A DNA stretch of 14,141 nucleotides. Origin: JABMRW01 sp964396965 (GTDB taxonomy: Bacteria; Chloroflexota; Dehalococcoidia; Dehalococcoidales; BS750m-G39). The position numbers and the translations under genes are program-made. Numbering within the stretch: the first letter of the stretch is position 1; every line of letters begins with the position of its first letter. This document shows, piece after piece, positions 1 through 6,984 of the stretch. The notes below the pieces were generated by a model. It was given only the letters and a program-made list of their open reading frames with translations, searched no databases and was not told the DNA's origin. Where the stretch lies: NCBI GenBank assembly GCA_964396965.1, contig CAYNGD010000031.1, positions 1 through 14,141 on the forward strand, read 5' to 3'.

Positions 1-1377
1 CTGGACAAGAAGAAGGACGAGACCATCGCCGTCTATGATTTGGGCGGCGGCACCTTTGATATATCCATCCTGGAGCTGGGCGAGGGCACCTTCCAGGTCA
101 AGTCGACCAACGGCGATACCCACCTGGGCGGTGATGACTTCGACCAGAGGGTGATGGACTGGCTCTGCGACGAGTTCAAGAAGGACCAGGGCATTGACCT
201 AAGGCAGGACAAGATGGCCCTGCAACGACTCAAGGAAGCCGCCGAAAAGGCCAAGACCGAGCTTTCCACCGTCCAGCAGACCGAGGTCAACCTGCCCTTC
301 GTCACCGCCGACGCCAGCGGCCCCAAGCACCTCAACATCACCCTGAGCCGGGCCAAGCTGGAACAGCTGGTCGGTGACCTGGTGGAGAAGACCATGGGGC
401 CCTGCAAACAGGCGCTGGCTGACGCCGAGAAGACCGCCGCCCAGATTGACGAGGTGGTACTGGTGGGCGGGCAGACCAGGATGCCCTTGGTCCAGGAGAA
501 GGTAAAGCAGTTCTTCGGCAAGGAGCCCCATAAGGGGGTCAACCCCGACGAGGTGGTGGCGGTAGGGGCGGCTATCCAGGCCGGGGTGCTCAAGGGGGAG
601 GTTAAAGACGTTTTATTGCTCGATGTCACCCCGCTGACCCTAGGCATCGAGACACTGGGCGCGGTGGCCACCCCCCTCATCCCGCGCAACACCACCATCC
701 CCACCGCCAAGAGCCAGGTCTTCAGCACCGCCGCCGATAACCAGCCCAGCGTCGAGATTCACGTCCTCCAGGGGGAGCGGCCGATGGCCGCCGACAACCG
801 GACCCTGGGCCGATTCATGCTTGACGGCATTCTGCCGGCGCCGAGAGGCATTCCCCAGATTGAGGTCACCTTCGATATCGACGCCAACGGCATTCTAAAC
901 GTCAAGGCCCGCGACAAGGGCACCGGCAAGGAGCAGAAGATAACCATCACCGCCTCTTCCGGGCTGTCCAAGGAAGAGGTGGCAAGGATGCAGCGGGAGG
1001 CCGAGCAGCACGCCGCCGAGGACAAACAGCGCAAGGACGAGGTGGAGACCCGCAACCTGGCCGATAACCTGGCCTACACCGCCGAAAAGACCCTGCGCGA
1101 TAACAAGGACAAGATACCCGCCGACCTCAACACGGAGGTGGAGGGCAAGATTAAGGCGGTCAAGGACACCCTGCAGGGCAGCGATATTGAGGCTATCCGT
1201 CGGGCCACCCAGGAACTGAACGAGGTGATGCAGAAGGTCGGCTCAGCGGTATATCAACAGCAGCAGCCACCGCCGCCAGGCGGCCAGGCACCTCCGGGCG
1301 GAGAAGGTGGGCAGGGGGGCGAAGGCGGCGAGGGCGGCGACGAAGGCACCGTGGAGGGCGAGTTCCGGGAGGTTTAG
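1..1377 (+). CDS. dnaK: Chaperone DnaK (Hsp70), 3' part; 5' end outside window
   Basis: Hsp70 chaperone: binds exposed hydrophobic stretches of client proteins in the cytoplasm in an ATP-driven cycle with DnaJ and GrpE. The frame is open from base 1 and 458 residues are visible, so roughly the first 170-180 residues of the usual ~640 are missing. Seen: the phosphate-2 motif DLGGGTFD at the very start, the adenosine-motif region VVLVGGQTRMP, the linker DVLLLDVTPLTLGIETLG leading into the substrate-binding domain, a charged helical lid, and a Gln/Pro/Gly-rich tail ending EGEFREV. The GGEGG-type low-complexity tail is normal for the family. The next gene pair includes dnaJ, separated by a 243-base gap that holds repeat copy A. 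Upstream partners (grpE, hrcA) would lie outside the window. The in-frame TTG at position 40 is an internal codon of the GGGTFD motif, not a start. Confidence 0.97.
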   Translation: MDKKKDETIAVYDLGGGTFDISILELGEGTFQVKSTNGDTHLGGDDFDQRVMDWLCDEFKKDQGIDLRQDKMALQRLKEAAEKAKTELSTVQQTEVNLPFVTADASGPKHLNITLSRAKLEQLVGDLVEKTMGPCKQALADAEKTAAQIDEVVLVGGQTRMPLVQEKVKQFFGKEPHKGVNPDEVVAVGAAIQAGVLKGEVKDVLLLDVTPLTLGIETLGAVATPLIPRNTTIPTAKSQVFSTAADNQPSVEIHVLQGERPMAADNRTLGRFMLDGILPAPRGIPQIEVTFDIDANGILNVKARDKGTGKEQKITITASSGLSKEEVARMQREAEQHAAEDKQRKDEVETRNLADNLAYTAEKTLRDNKDKIPADLNTEVEGKIKAVKDTLQGSDIEAIRRATQELNEVMQKVGSAVYQQQQPPPPGGQAPPGGEGGQGGEGGEGGDEGTVEGEFREV

Positions 1378-1389
1378 AGGATGTTCTTC

Positions 1390-1617
1390 TTCCCACCCTC
1401 CCACCCTCAGAGGCTTAGCCTCTAAAACTCTTTAAAAGGGAAAGAAAGGAATAATTCCCCCAAAAAAAGGGGGAGGGAAAAAGGGCTTTAGCCCACTAAC
1501 ATAAGGGTGGCGGGTGGGAAAAGATATAAAATAGGGGGGTGGGGAAGGAAGTCCAAGAGGTGAACCCTTTTCAAGCGTGTGGGTATGGGACGATAACGAA
1601 CCTTAAAAAGGGGGGGG
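1390..1617 (+). repeat. Structured intergenic repeat, copy A (compound)
   Basis: Fills most of the gap between dnaK and the next gene. Parts in order: C-rich box TTCCCACCCTCCCACCCT (1390-1407); hairpin 1, AGAGGC-TTA-GCCTCT (1409-1423); hairpin 2, CCCCC-A7-GGGGG (1457-1473); hairpin 3, GGGC-TTTA-GCCC (1483-1494); G-rich arm AGGGTGGCGGGTGGGAA (1504-1520). The arm is the reverse complement of the box apart from one missing base and one mismatch. The stretch 1565-1617 resembles the 3' end of copy B a second time (CCCTTTT, then GTGGGTATGGGA at 1579-1590, then a TTAAAA and G-run), so this copy appears to have a duplicated 3' end. Copy B at 10264-10425 has the same order of parts. The family is not recognised; it could be a structured RNA, a MITE/REP-like palindrome or a processing signal. 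Confidence 0.8.
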
Positions 1618-1620
1618 CAG

Positions 1621-2073
1621 ATGCCGATCTATGAGGAAAAGCTGAACGTAAACTACCCCTTCGTCGGCGGCCTACTGCTCTGGGCGCTGGTCGTCGGCAT
1701 AGTTCCGGGCATCCTCTTTAGCGGGGTATGGTGGTACACCGCCACCTACATCGCCCTGACCGTCATCGTCATCGCCAGCTTCTTCCAGATGAGGGTAACG
1801 CTCTACCAGGACCGGCTGACCATCCGCTTCGGCTTTATCTACCACAAGACTATCGAGGCGGGCCGGATAGAGGACTGCACCCCCCACAAGGTAGCCCACC
1901 CCATAAGGACCTACGGGGGGTGGGGGCTGCGCAAGGGCAGGGACGGTAGCTTCGCCATCACCCAGGCCTTTATCAACGAATCGGTGAAGCTGAAAACGGT
2001 GGGGCAGACCTACATCATCTCGTCACGGACGCCGGAGAGGTTCTGCGACGCCGTTAAAGGATTAAAGAAATAG
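1621..2073 (+). CDS. Small membrane protein with bacterial PH-like domain
   Basis: Unknown function, 150 residues. The N-terminal third contains two adjacent membrane segments (about residues 14-36 and 38-56, separated only by a WWYT turn), followed by a soluble C-terminal part of about 95 residues. The pattern there (LYQDRLTIRFGFIYHKTI, then GGWGLRKGRDGSF, then a short strand and a final helix TPERFCDAVKGL) resembles bacterial PH-like domain proteins; the match is from memory of the family pattern. The start ATG at 1621 follows a run of eight G (1610-1617) that must serve as the ribosome site, as no AGGAGG is present. Its stop is 8 bases before dnaJ, so the two are probably co-transcribed. 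A membrane protein between dnaK and dnaJ is not part of the usual heat-shock operon. Confidence 0.8.
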   Translation: MPIYEEKLNVNYPFVGGLLLWALVVGIVPGILFSGVWWYTATYIALTVIVIASFFQMRVTLYQDRLTIRFGFIYHKTIEAGRIEDCTPHKVAHPIRTYGGWGLRKGRDGSFAITQAFINESVKLKTVGQTYIISSRTPERFCDAVKGLKK

Positions 2074-2081
2074 GGTAAAAT

Positions 2082-3185
2082 ATGCCAGCCAAACGCGACT
2101 ATTACGAAGTCCTCGGCGTGGACCGAAACGCCACCGACGAGGAGATAAGAAGGGCCTTTCGCAGGCTGGCCTTCAAGTATCACCCCGACCACAACCAGGA
2201 AGACAAGAGCGGGGAGAAATTCAAAGAGGTCAACGAGGCCTATGAGGTGCTCTCCGACCCCGATAAAAGGGCGGCCTACGACCGCTTCGGGCACGGCGGC
2301 GCCGAGGGGTTCTTCGGGCGGGGCTTTGAGGGCTTCGACTTCGGCGGCTTCGGCGACATCTTCGACGCCTTCTTCGGCGGGGCCACCGCCTCCCGCCAGG
2401 CACCGCAGCGCGGCAATCACCTCAGATATAGAATGACCCTAACCTTCGAGGAAGCCGCCCTCGGCTGCGAAAAGGAGATAAACATCACCCGCACCGAGCA
2501 CTGCTCGATGTGCCAGGGCACCGGCAGCAAGCCGGGCAGCTCACCCTCCACGTGTCCCAACTGCGGCGGCACCGGGCAGGTGCGCCGCATCCAGCAGAGC
2601 CTCTTCGGGCGCTTCGCCCACACCGTCCCCTGCCCCCAGTGCCGGGGTGAAGGCCGCATCATCACCGAGCCCTGCCCCCAGTGCCGGGGCAGCGGCCGGG
2701 AGAAGCGCAAGCGCAAAATCATGGTCAACATCCCCGCCGGAGTTGATAACGGCTCCCAGATACGCCTCAGCGGCGAGGGAGAGGCGGGGAGAAGAGGCGG
2801 GCCGGCCGGAGATATCTACATCAGCCTGTCGGTCAAGGAGCATGAAATCTTCACCCGCCACAACTACGACATCATCTACGAGCTGCCGGTCAACCTTGTC
2901 CAGGCGGCCCTGGGCACCGAGGTGGAGGTGCCCACCCTCAACGGCAAGGCCAAGCTCAAGATACCGGCCGGCAGCCAGACCGGGCAGGTCTTCAAGCTCA
3001 AGGGGATGGGAATACCCCACCTGCGGGGCCGGGGGCAGGGTGACCAGCTGGTCACCCTGTTCGTGGCCACCCCCGAATCGCTCAGCAAGGAGCAGCGCCA
3101 TCTGCTCGAGGAGCTGGGGAAACAGCTAAAGCCGGAAAACATGCCCAAGCCCAAAAAGTGGCAGGGTTTCTCGCAGTGGGGCTAG
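2082..3185 (+). CDS. dnaJ: Chaperone protein DnaJ (Hsp40)
   Basis: Co-chaperone that delivers unfolded substrates to DnaK and stimulates its ATPase. All parts of a class I DnaJ are visible in 367 residues: J domain (about 1-70) with the HPD motif at 34-36; a Gly/Phe-rich linker (about 71-100); the zinc-finger region with four CxxCxGxG repeats (Cys pairs 141/144, 158/161, 184/187, 198/201); and the C-terminal substrate-binding and dimerisation domains. The length is typical. The start ATG lies 8 bases after the preceding stop with AGGG as a modest ribosome site. The stop is only 2 bases from the stop of convergent gpsA. Confidence 0.97.
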   Translation: MPAKRDYYEVLGVDRNATDEEIRRAFRRLAFKYHPDHNQEDKSGEKFKEVNEAYEVLSDPDKRAAYDRFGHGGAEGFFGRGFEGFDFGGFGDIFDAFFGGATASRQAPQRGNHLRYRMTLTFEEAALGCEKEINITRTEHCSMCQGTGSKPGSSPSTCPNCGGTGQVRRIQQSLFGRFAHTVPCPQCRGEGRIITEPCPQCRGSGREKRKRKIMVNIPAGVDNGSQIRLSGEGEAGRRGGPAGDIYISLSVKEHEIFTRHNYDIIYELPVNLVQAALGTEVEVPTLNGKAKLKIPAGSQTGQVFKLKGMGIPHLRGRGQGDQLVTLFVATPESLSKEQRHLLEELGKQLKPENMPKPKKWQGFSQWG

Positions 3186-3187
3186 GG

Positions 3188-4234
3188 TCAACGCTTGCGC
3201 TTGAAAAAGGAGAACAGCCGCCAGCGCCGCCCTGACAGTTCGTGCTTGACGTTGGCCTCCATCAACTCTAAAGCCGCCTCCCTGGGGCTTAAGCCTTCAT
3301 AGAGCACCCGGTAGATCCTCTCGGTAATGGGCATCTCCAGCCTTAACTTCTGGGCCAGATTATAGGCCACCAGGGTGGTGGTCACCCCCTCAGCTACCCC
3401 GCTCATCGAGCTGGTGATTTCCTCCACCGAGCGCCCCTTGGTCAGTTCCACCCCCAGGTAGTGATTTCGGCTCAAGTTGCTGGAGCAGGTGGCCACCAGG
3501 TCGCCCAGGCCGGTAAGCCCGGAAAAGGTGAGGGGGTTAGCCCCCAGCGCCACCCCCAGCGCCGTTATCTCGGTCAGGCCCCGGGTGATGAAGGTGGCCT
3601 TGGCGTTGTCGCCGTAGTCCAGCCCGTCAACGATACCCGCCCCCAGGGCGATGATGTTCTTCAGGGCTCCCCCCAGCTCGACGCCGATGATATCGGTATT
3701 GGTGTAGATACAGAGGTTGGGGGTGTTTAAGAGCTTCTGCGCTTTTCTGACCACCGCCTCGCTCTGGGCGGCCACCGCCGACGCCGCCGGCAGGTTGCGC
3801 AGAATCTCCTGGGATAAATTAGGGCCGGAAAGGACACAGATATTGGGATGGAAATCGGGGGGGACCTCCTCAGCGATTACCTGCGACATACGCAGGTTGG
3901 TCTCCAGCTCCAGGCCCTTGGCGGCGCTGACTATCAACATGGAGCTATCCAGGTAGGGGGCCACCGCCTTTATGTTCCGCCTCATGCTCTGGGAGGGCAC
4001 CGCCATGATGACCGCTCGTGTACCGGCCAGGGCTTCTTCCAGTGAGGCGGTGATGGATAGGCGGCTGGGCAGGGTGACATCGGCCAGCGAAGCAGAGGGA
4101 AACTCGGCGTTCAGTAGCCTGGCGACCTCGTCTTCCGTCCTCGCCCACAACCTGACCTCCGCCCGCTTAGCCGCCAGCACCACCCCCAGGGTTATTCCCC
4201 AGGTGGTAGTACCGATGATGGCAACCTTGGGCAT
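3188..4234 (-). CDS. gpsA: Glycerol-3-phosphate dehydrogenase [NAD(P)+]
   Basis: Reduces dihydroxyacetone phosphate to sn-glycerol-3-phosphate, the backbone of phospholipids, in the cytoplasm. 348 residues. N-terminal nucleotide-binding loop GTTTWG (8-13), a variant of the common GxGxWG form; SAAKGLE with Lys106; SGPNLSQEI (136-144); the conserved KNIIALG with likely catalytic Lys192; and GDNAKA (208-213) followed by TRGL (217-220). The C-terminus ends in a basic, aromatic tail (RRWRLFSFFKRKR) beyond the usual enzyme core. It is the last gene of the minus-strand operon, starting 3 bases after plsY, whose product consumes its product. No terminator hairpin was seen in the 2-base gap to dnaJ. 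Confidence 0.95.
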   Translation of the reverse strand: MPKVAIIGTTTWGITLGVVLAAKRAEVRLWARTEDEVARLLNAEFPSASLADVTLPSRLSITASLEEALAGTRAVIMAVPSQSMRRNIKAVAPYLDSSMLIVSAAKGLELETNLRMSQVIAEEVPPDFHPNICVLSGPNLSQEILRNLPAASAVAAQSEAVVRKAQKLLNTPNLCIYTNTDIIGVELGGALKNIIALGAGIVDGLDYGDNAKATFITRGLTEITALGVALGANPLTFSGLTGLGDLVATCSSNLSRNHYLGVELTKGRSVEEITSSMSGVAEGVTTTLVAYNLAQKLRLEMPITERIYRVLYEGLSPREAALELMEANVKHELSGRRWRLFSFFKRKR

Positions 4235-4237
4235 ACC

Positions 4238-4915
4238 CTATCCCACGCCCTCGGATGGGTCCCGCTTCTCCCCCTTCTCGCCCAGGCGGCGCTCTTTGCC
4301 TCGCACCAGACGCATGATGTTATCCCGGTGCATGACGATAATTATTACCGCCCCAATCAGGGCGTAGAGCAGGTACTCTACGGGGAAGCCGTTCATGATG
4401 GTGAGCGGCACCAGTATGGCGTAAGCCCCGACCACCCCGGCAATGGAGCCTAAAGATACGTACTGAGTTAAACCAGCGCTGATAATGATAATCTCGCCGC
4501 CGACTACGGCGGCTATCGGACAGAGAGCAATGAGCCCACCGAGGAAGGTGGCAACCCCCCGCCCTCCGTGGAACCTGAGGAATACCGACCAGTTATGGCC
4601 GATAATGGCCGCCAGTGCCGCCAGGACCTGAGCTACCAGCATGCCGAAACCAAAGTTACCGATGACCAGATAGCCCCGGCCCACTATCAATCCGGCCAAT
4701 ATCACCGCCAGCACTCCTTTGAGCAGGTCCAGAGCGGCCACCAGGACGGCTGACTTGCGGCCGGCGGTGCGCAGCACGTTGGTGGTGCCGGTCTTGCCGC
4801 TGCCGTACTGGGTAACGTCCACCTTGGCGTGCCGCTTGGCCAGCAGGTAGCCGATGGGAACCGAGCCCAGCAGATAACCCAGCACCACCACAGCGACAAA
4901 CTTGGCAATCATCAT
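4238..4915 (-). CDS. plsY: Glycerol-3-phosphate acyltransferase PlsY
   Basis: Membrane enzyme that transfers an acyl group from acyl-phosphate to position 1 of glycerol-3-phosphate, the first step of phosphatidic acid synthesis. 225 residues with several membrane segments. Family motifs are visible: GSVPIGYLLAK near the N-terminus; YGSGKTGTTNVLRTAG, a variant of the usual GSGNxGATNVxR; and GHNWSVFLRFHGGRGVAT. A charged tail of about 25 residues (RGKERRLGEKGEKRDPSEGVG) follows the last membrane segment and is somewhat longer than usual. The start ATG overlaps the der stop as ATGA, suggesting translational coupling. It sits directly ahead of gpsA, so the two enzymes of glycerol-3-phosphate supply and use are made together. 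Confidence 0.95.
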   Translation of the reverse strand: MMIAKFVAVVVLGYLLGSVPIGYLLAKRHAKVDVTQYGSGKTGTTNVLRTAGRKSAVLVAALDLLKGVLAVILAGLIVGRGYLVIGNFGFGMLVAQVLAALAAIIGHNWSVFLRFHGGRGVATFLGGLIALCPIAAVVGGEIIIISAGLTQYVSLGSIAGVVGAYAILVPLTIMNGFPVEYLLYALIGAVIIIVMHRDNIMRLVRGKERRLGEKGEKRDPSEGVG

Positions 4916-6231
4916 GATGGCTGCTCACCCCGTTTTTTGAAGACTAAGCGAAGCGGCGTGCCGCTGAAACCGAGCGCCTGGCGCAGCTTCTTCTCCAGGT
5001 AGCGCTGGTAAGAATCGGAAACCAGCTTGGCCTCGTTGACGAAAAAGACGAAGGTGGGGGGGTTGACCTCGGCCTGGGTGGCATAGAGAATCCTGAGCTG
5101 CCGGCCTCGCTGGCGTGGGGGGTGGTGGGCGGCTACCGCCGCCTCGACCACTCCGTTGACCACAGTAGTCGGCAGGCGCTTGAGCCTCTGCTGATATACC
5201 TCAAAGGCCGCCGGCACTACCCGGTCGGTCGCCTGTCCCAGCATGGCTGAAGTATACACTATCGGGGCATGGGAAACAAACCCCAGCTGGCTCCGGATAC
5301 GCTGGTTATACTCAGCCATATCCTTGCTCTCCACTAGGTCCCATTTATTGACCACCACTACTATTCCTTTAACCGCCTCCTGGATGTAGCCGGCGATGTG
5401 CTTGTCCTGGGCGGTAACCAGCTCGGTGGCATCCAGCACCAGCAGGACAACATCGGCCTGGTCAATCGCCCGCAGGGCCCGGATTATACCGTAACGCTCC
5501 ACCCCGGCTCCCCAGCGGCCCCGCCGTCTGATGCCAGCGGTATCAATAAGTATAATATTTTGGCCATTAAAGTCAAGTAGGCTATTGACGGCATCGTGGG
5601 TGGTGCCGGGGGCGTCATCAACGATAGCCCGCTCCTCGCCCAAAATGGCGTTGAGCAGGGTGGACTTGCCCACGTTGGGCCGGCCCACGATGGCCAGCCT
5701 CATCATCTCTGCTCGGGCTTGAGCCGCCGAAGCGGCGGGCAGCAGGGAGACTATCTTGTCTAAAAGCTCGGCGGTGCCCCGCCGGTGATAGGCCGAGATA
5801 AGCAAAGGCTCGCCCAGCCCCAGTTCATAGAATTCGGCGGAGGCGCTCTCCAGCTTGGGACTGTCCGCCTTATTGGCCGCCAGCACCACCGGCTTACCGG
5901 CTCGGCGCAGCCTCCCGGCTATCTCCAGGTCGGCGGGAAGCACCCCCTCCCTGATGCTGACCAGAAAGATAATAGCATCGGCCTCGGCGATGGCCGCCTC
6001 GACCTGCCCCTTGACGCCACGGGCGATTGAAGTGCTGGGCTTTATCTCAAGGCCGCCGGTATCAACCAGGGTAAAGCTGGCCCCGCCCCAGTTAACCTCG
6101 GCGAAGATGCGGTCGCGGGTGGTGCCGGGCATATCCTCAACGATGGCCTGCCGCTGGCCGGCCAGGCGGTTCAAGAGGGTAGACTTGCCCACGTTCTGAC
6201 GGCCGATGATGGCTACAATCGGTTGGCTCAC
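4912..6231 (-). CDS. der: Ribosome biogenesis GTPase Der (EngA)
   Basis: Tandem GTPase needed for maturation of the 50S ribosomal subunit. About 439 residues. First G domain: GRQNVGKS (10-17), DTGG (57-60), NKAD (120-123). Second: GRPNVGKS (183-190), DTAG (230-233), NKWD (295-298). A KH-like C-terminal domain follows, ending in FKKRGEQPS. The second domain reads PGTTHD where PGTTRD is usual; the conserved Thr residues are kept. Start choice: a GTG at 6241-6243 abuts the stop of the upstream gene with no ribosome site, whereas the GTG at 6229-6231 has AGGTGGAG 6 bases upstream and places the P-loop at the family's usual distance from the N-terminus. The longer form would add four residues. The gene overlaps plsY by 4 bases. 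Confidence 0.95.
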   Translation of the reverse strand: MSQPIVAIIGRQNVGKSTLLNRLAGQRQAIVEDMPGTTRDRIFAEVNWGGASFTLVDTGGLEIKPSTSIARGVKGQVEAAIAEADAIIFLVSIREGVLPADLEIAGRLRRAGKPVVLAANKADSPKLESASAEFYELGLGEPLLISAYHRRGTAELLDKIVSLLPAASAAQARAEMMRLAIVGRPNVGKSTLLNAILGEERAIVDDAPGTTHDAVNSLLDFNGQNIILIDTAGIRRRGRWGAGVERYGIIRALRAIDQADVVLLVLDATELVTAQDKHIAGYIQEAVKGIVVVVNKWDLVESKDMAEYNQRIRSQLGFVSHAPIVYTSAMLGQATDRVVPAAFEVYQQRLKRLPTTVVNGVVEAAVAAHHPPRQRGRQLRILYATQAEVNPPTFVFFVNEAKLVSDSYQRYLEKKLRQALGFSGTPLRLVFKKRGEQPS

Positions 6232-6237
6232 CGCTTT

Positions 6238-6245
6238 CTCCACCT
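6238..6245 (-). promoter_or_regulatory. Ribosome binding site deciding the der start
   Basis: On the minus strand the bases read AGGTGGAG, one mismatch from AGGAGG in the core, followed by 6 bases and GTG at 6229-6231. The site overlaps the upstream TAG stop and the alternative GTG at 6241-6243, which argues against that alternative start. Confidence 0.55.
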
Positions 6246-6972
6246 AGCCGATGATATAGCCGCCGCTGTGCCGGGGTGGAGGGGGCTTCTTCTCTGGCCC
6301 CACCTCTTTAGCCTGAACCGGCCCCACCGCCCGCAGCTCCCGGGCGAAGCTGACGCTGGGGGGCTCAATCTCGGTGCGGGCAAACTCCCTAAGCTCGGCG
6401 ATGCTGTCCCGGAAGTCCTGGATAAAGGCGTTGTATTCCACGGCAAAGCGGTTATAGAGGTCCATCGTCTCCGACGGCAGCTCGGTCTTCTCGGCCACCT
6501 CGGTGAACTGCTCGACGAACTCATAGTAGAGGGTAACCAGCAGCCAGAGCTCGTTAAGGCTGGTGCGCAGGTAGGTCCTGAAGCGCCTCCCCCGGATATC
6601 GCTCTCCAGCCGGGTGGCAAAGCTGCTGGCCCAGGTATTGAAAACCCGCTGGGCCACCTCGCACTCCCGCGCCCAGGCCCAGACCCGGGCGTTATCGGTG
6701 GTGAGCAGGGTGCGGATAACGATGAAGATAGACAGCGAGGACTCGGCCATAAAGCGGCGGTTGAAGTGCCCGCCCAGCTCGTTCAGCCTGAGCGCCAGCT
6801 GCTCAAGCCGCTTCTCCCTGACGCCGCTGGCCACCGTCACCAGGCCGATGACCAGGATAATAACCAGCATCGGGGCCAGGACCTCGACCGGCCAGCCCAG
6901 GGTGACGCCAGCCACCGCCAGCACTGTAATCAAGAAGGGGCACCAGCCCCAGCTTAATAACTTTCCTGACAT
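6244..6972 (-). CDS. Unknown membrane protein between argF and der
   Basis: Not recognised. About 242 residues from the ATG at 6970-6972, which has AGGAGGTG (6979-6986) 6 bases upstream. A GTG at 6979-6981 would start inside that ribosome site and is unlikely. Seen: two closely spaced membrane segments in roughly the first 50 residues (CPFLITVLAVAGVTLGW and VLAPMLVIILVIGLVTVA), then a long soluble region of about 190 residues that is mostly helical and rich in charged residues, with no enzyme motif noticed. The last ~30 residues hold a Pro-rich run (KKPPPPRHSGG) that is probably disordered. It lies in a tight operon with argF upstream (12-base gap) and der downstream, so it is expressed with housekeeping genes. 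Confidence 0.8.
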   Translation of the reverse strand: MSGKLLSWGWCPFLITVLAVAGVTLGWPVEVLAPMLVIILVIGLVTVASGVREKRLEQLALRLNELGGHFNRRFMAESSLSIFIVIRTLLTTDNARVWAWARECEVAQRVFNTWASSFATRLESDIRGRRFRTYLRTSLNELWLLVTLYYEFVEQFTEVAEKTELPSETMDLYNRFAVEYNAFIQDFRDSIAELREFARTEIEPPSVSFARELRAVGPVQAKEVGPEKKPPPPRHSGGYIIG

Positions 6973-6984
6973 ATCAGCCACCTC

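Noticed and set aside
33..728. Minus-strand open frame opposite dnaK
   Set aside because: dnaK coding is certain here; the antisense translation is Ser/Thr/Pro-rich with no recognisable domain.
1306..1350. GGCGGAG-type short repeats at the end of dnaK
   Set aside because: They encode the Gly/Glu-rich tail that is ordinary in bacterial DnaK.
1409..1423. Hairpin 1 of repeat copy A as a plain dnaK terminator
   Set aside because: No T run follows the stem (AAAACTCTTT), and the same hairpin recurs in copy B as part of a larger ordered element.
2069..2081. TAAAAT just before the dnaJ ATG as a -10 box
   Set aside because: It ends one base before the ATG, so transcription would begin inside the gene, and no -35 is present. 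AGGG upstream fits a ribosome site within an operon better.
2629..2695. Near-identical direct repeats (CCCCAGTGCCGGGG) in dnaJ
   Set aside because: They encode the CPQCRG zinc-finger repeats, normal for DnaJ.
6223..6957. Long plus-strand open frame (244 codons) opposite der and the unknown membrane gene
   Set aside because: It lies antisense to well-supported genes, its translation is Pro/Gly/Gln/His-rich low-complexity typical of GC-rich shadow frames, and no ribosome site or family motif is seen.
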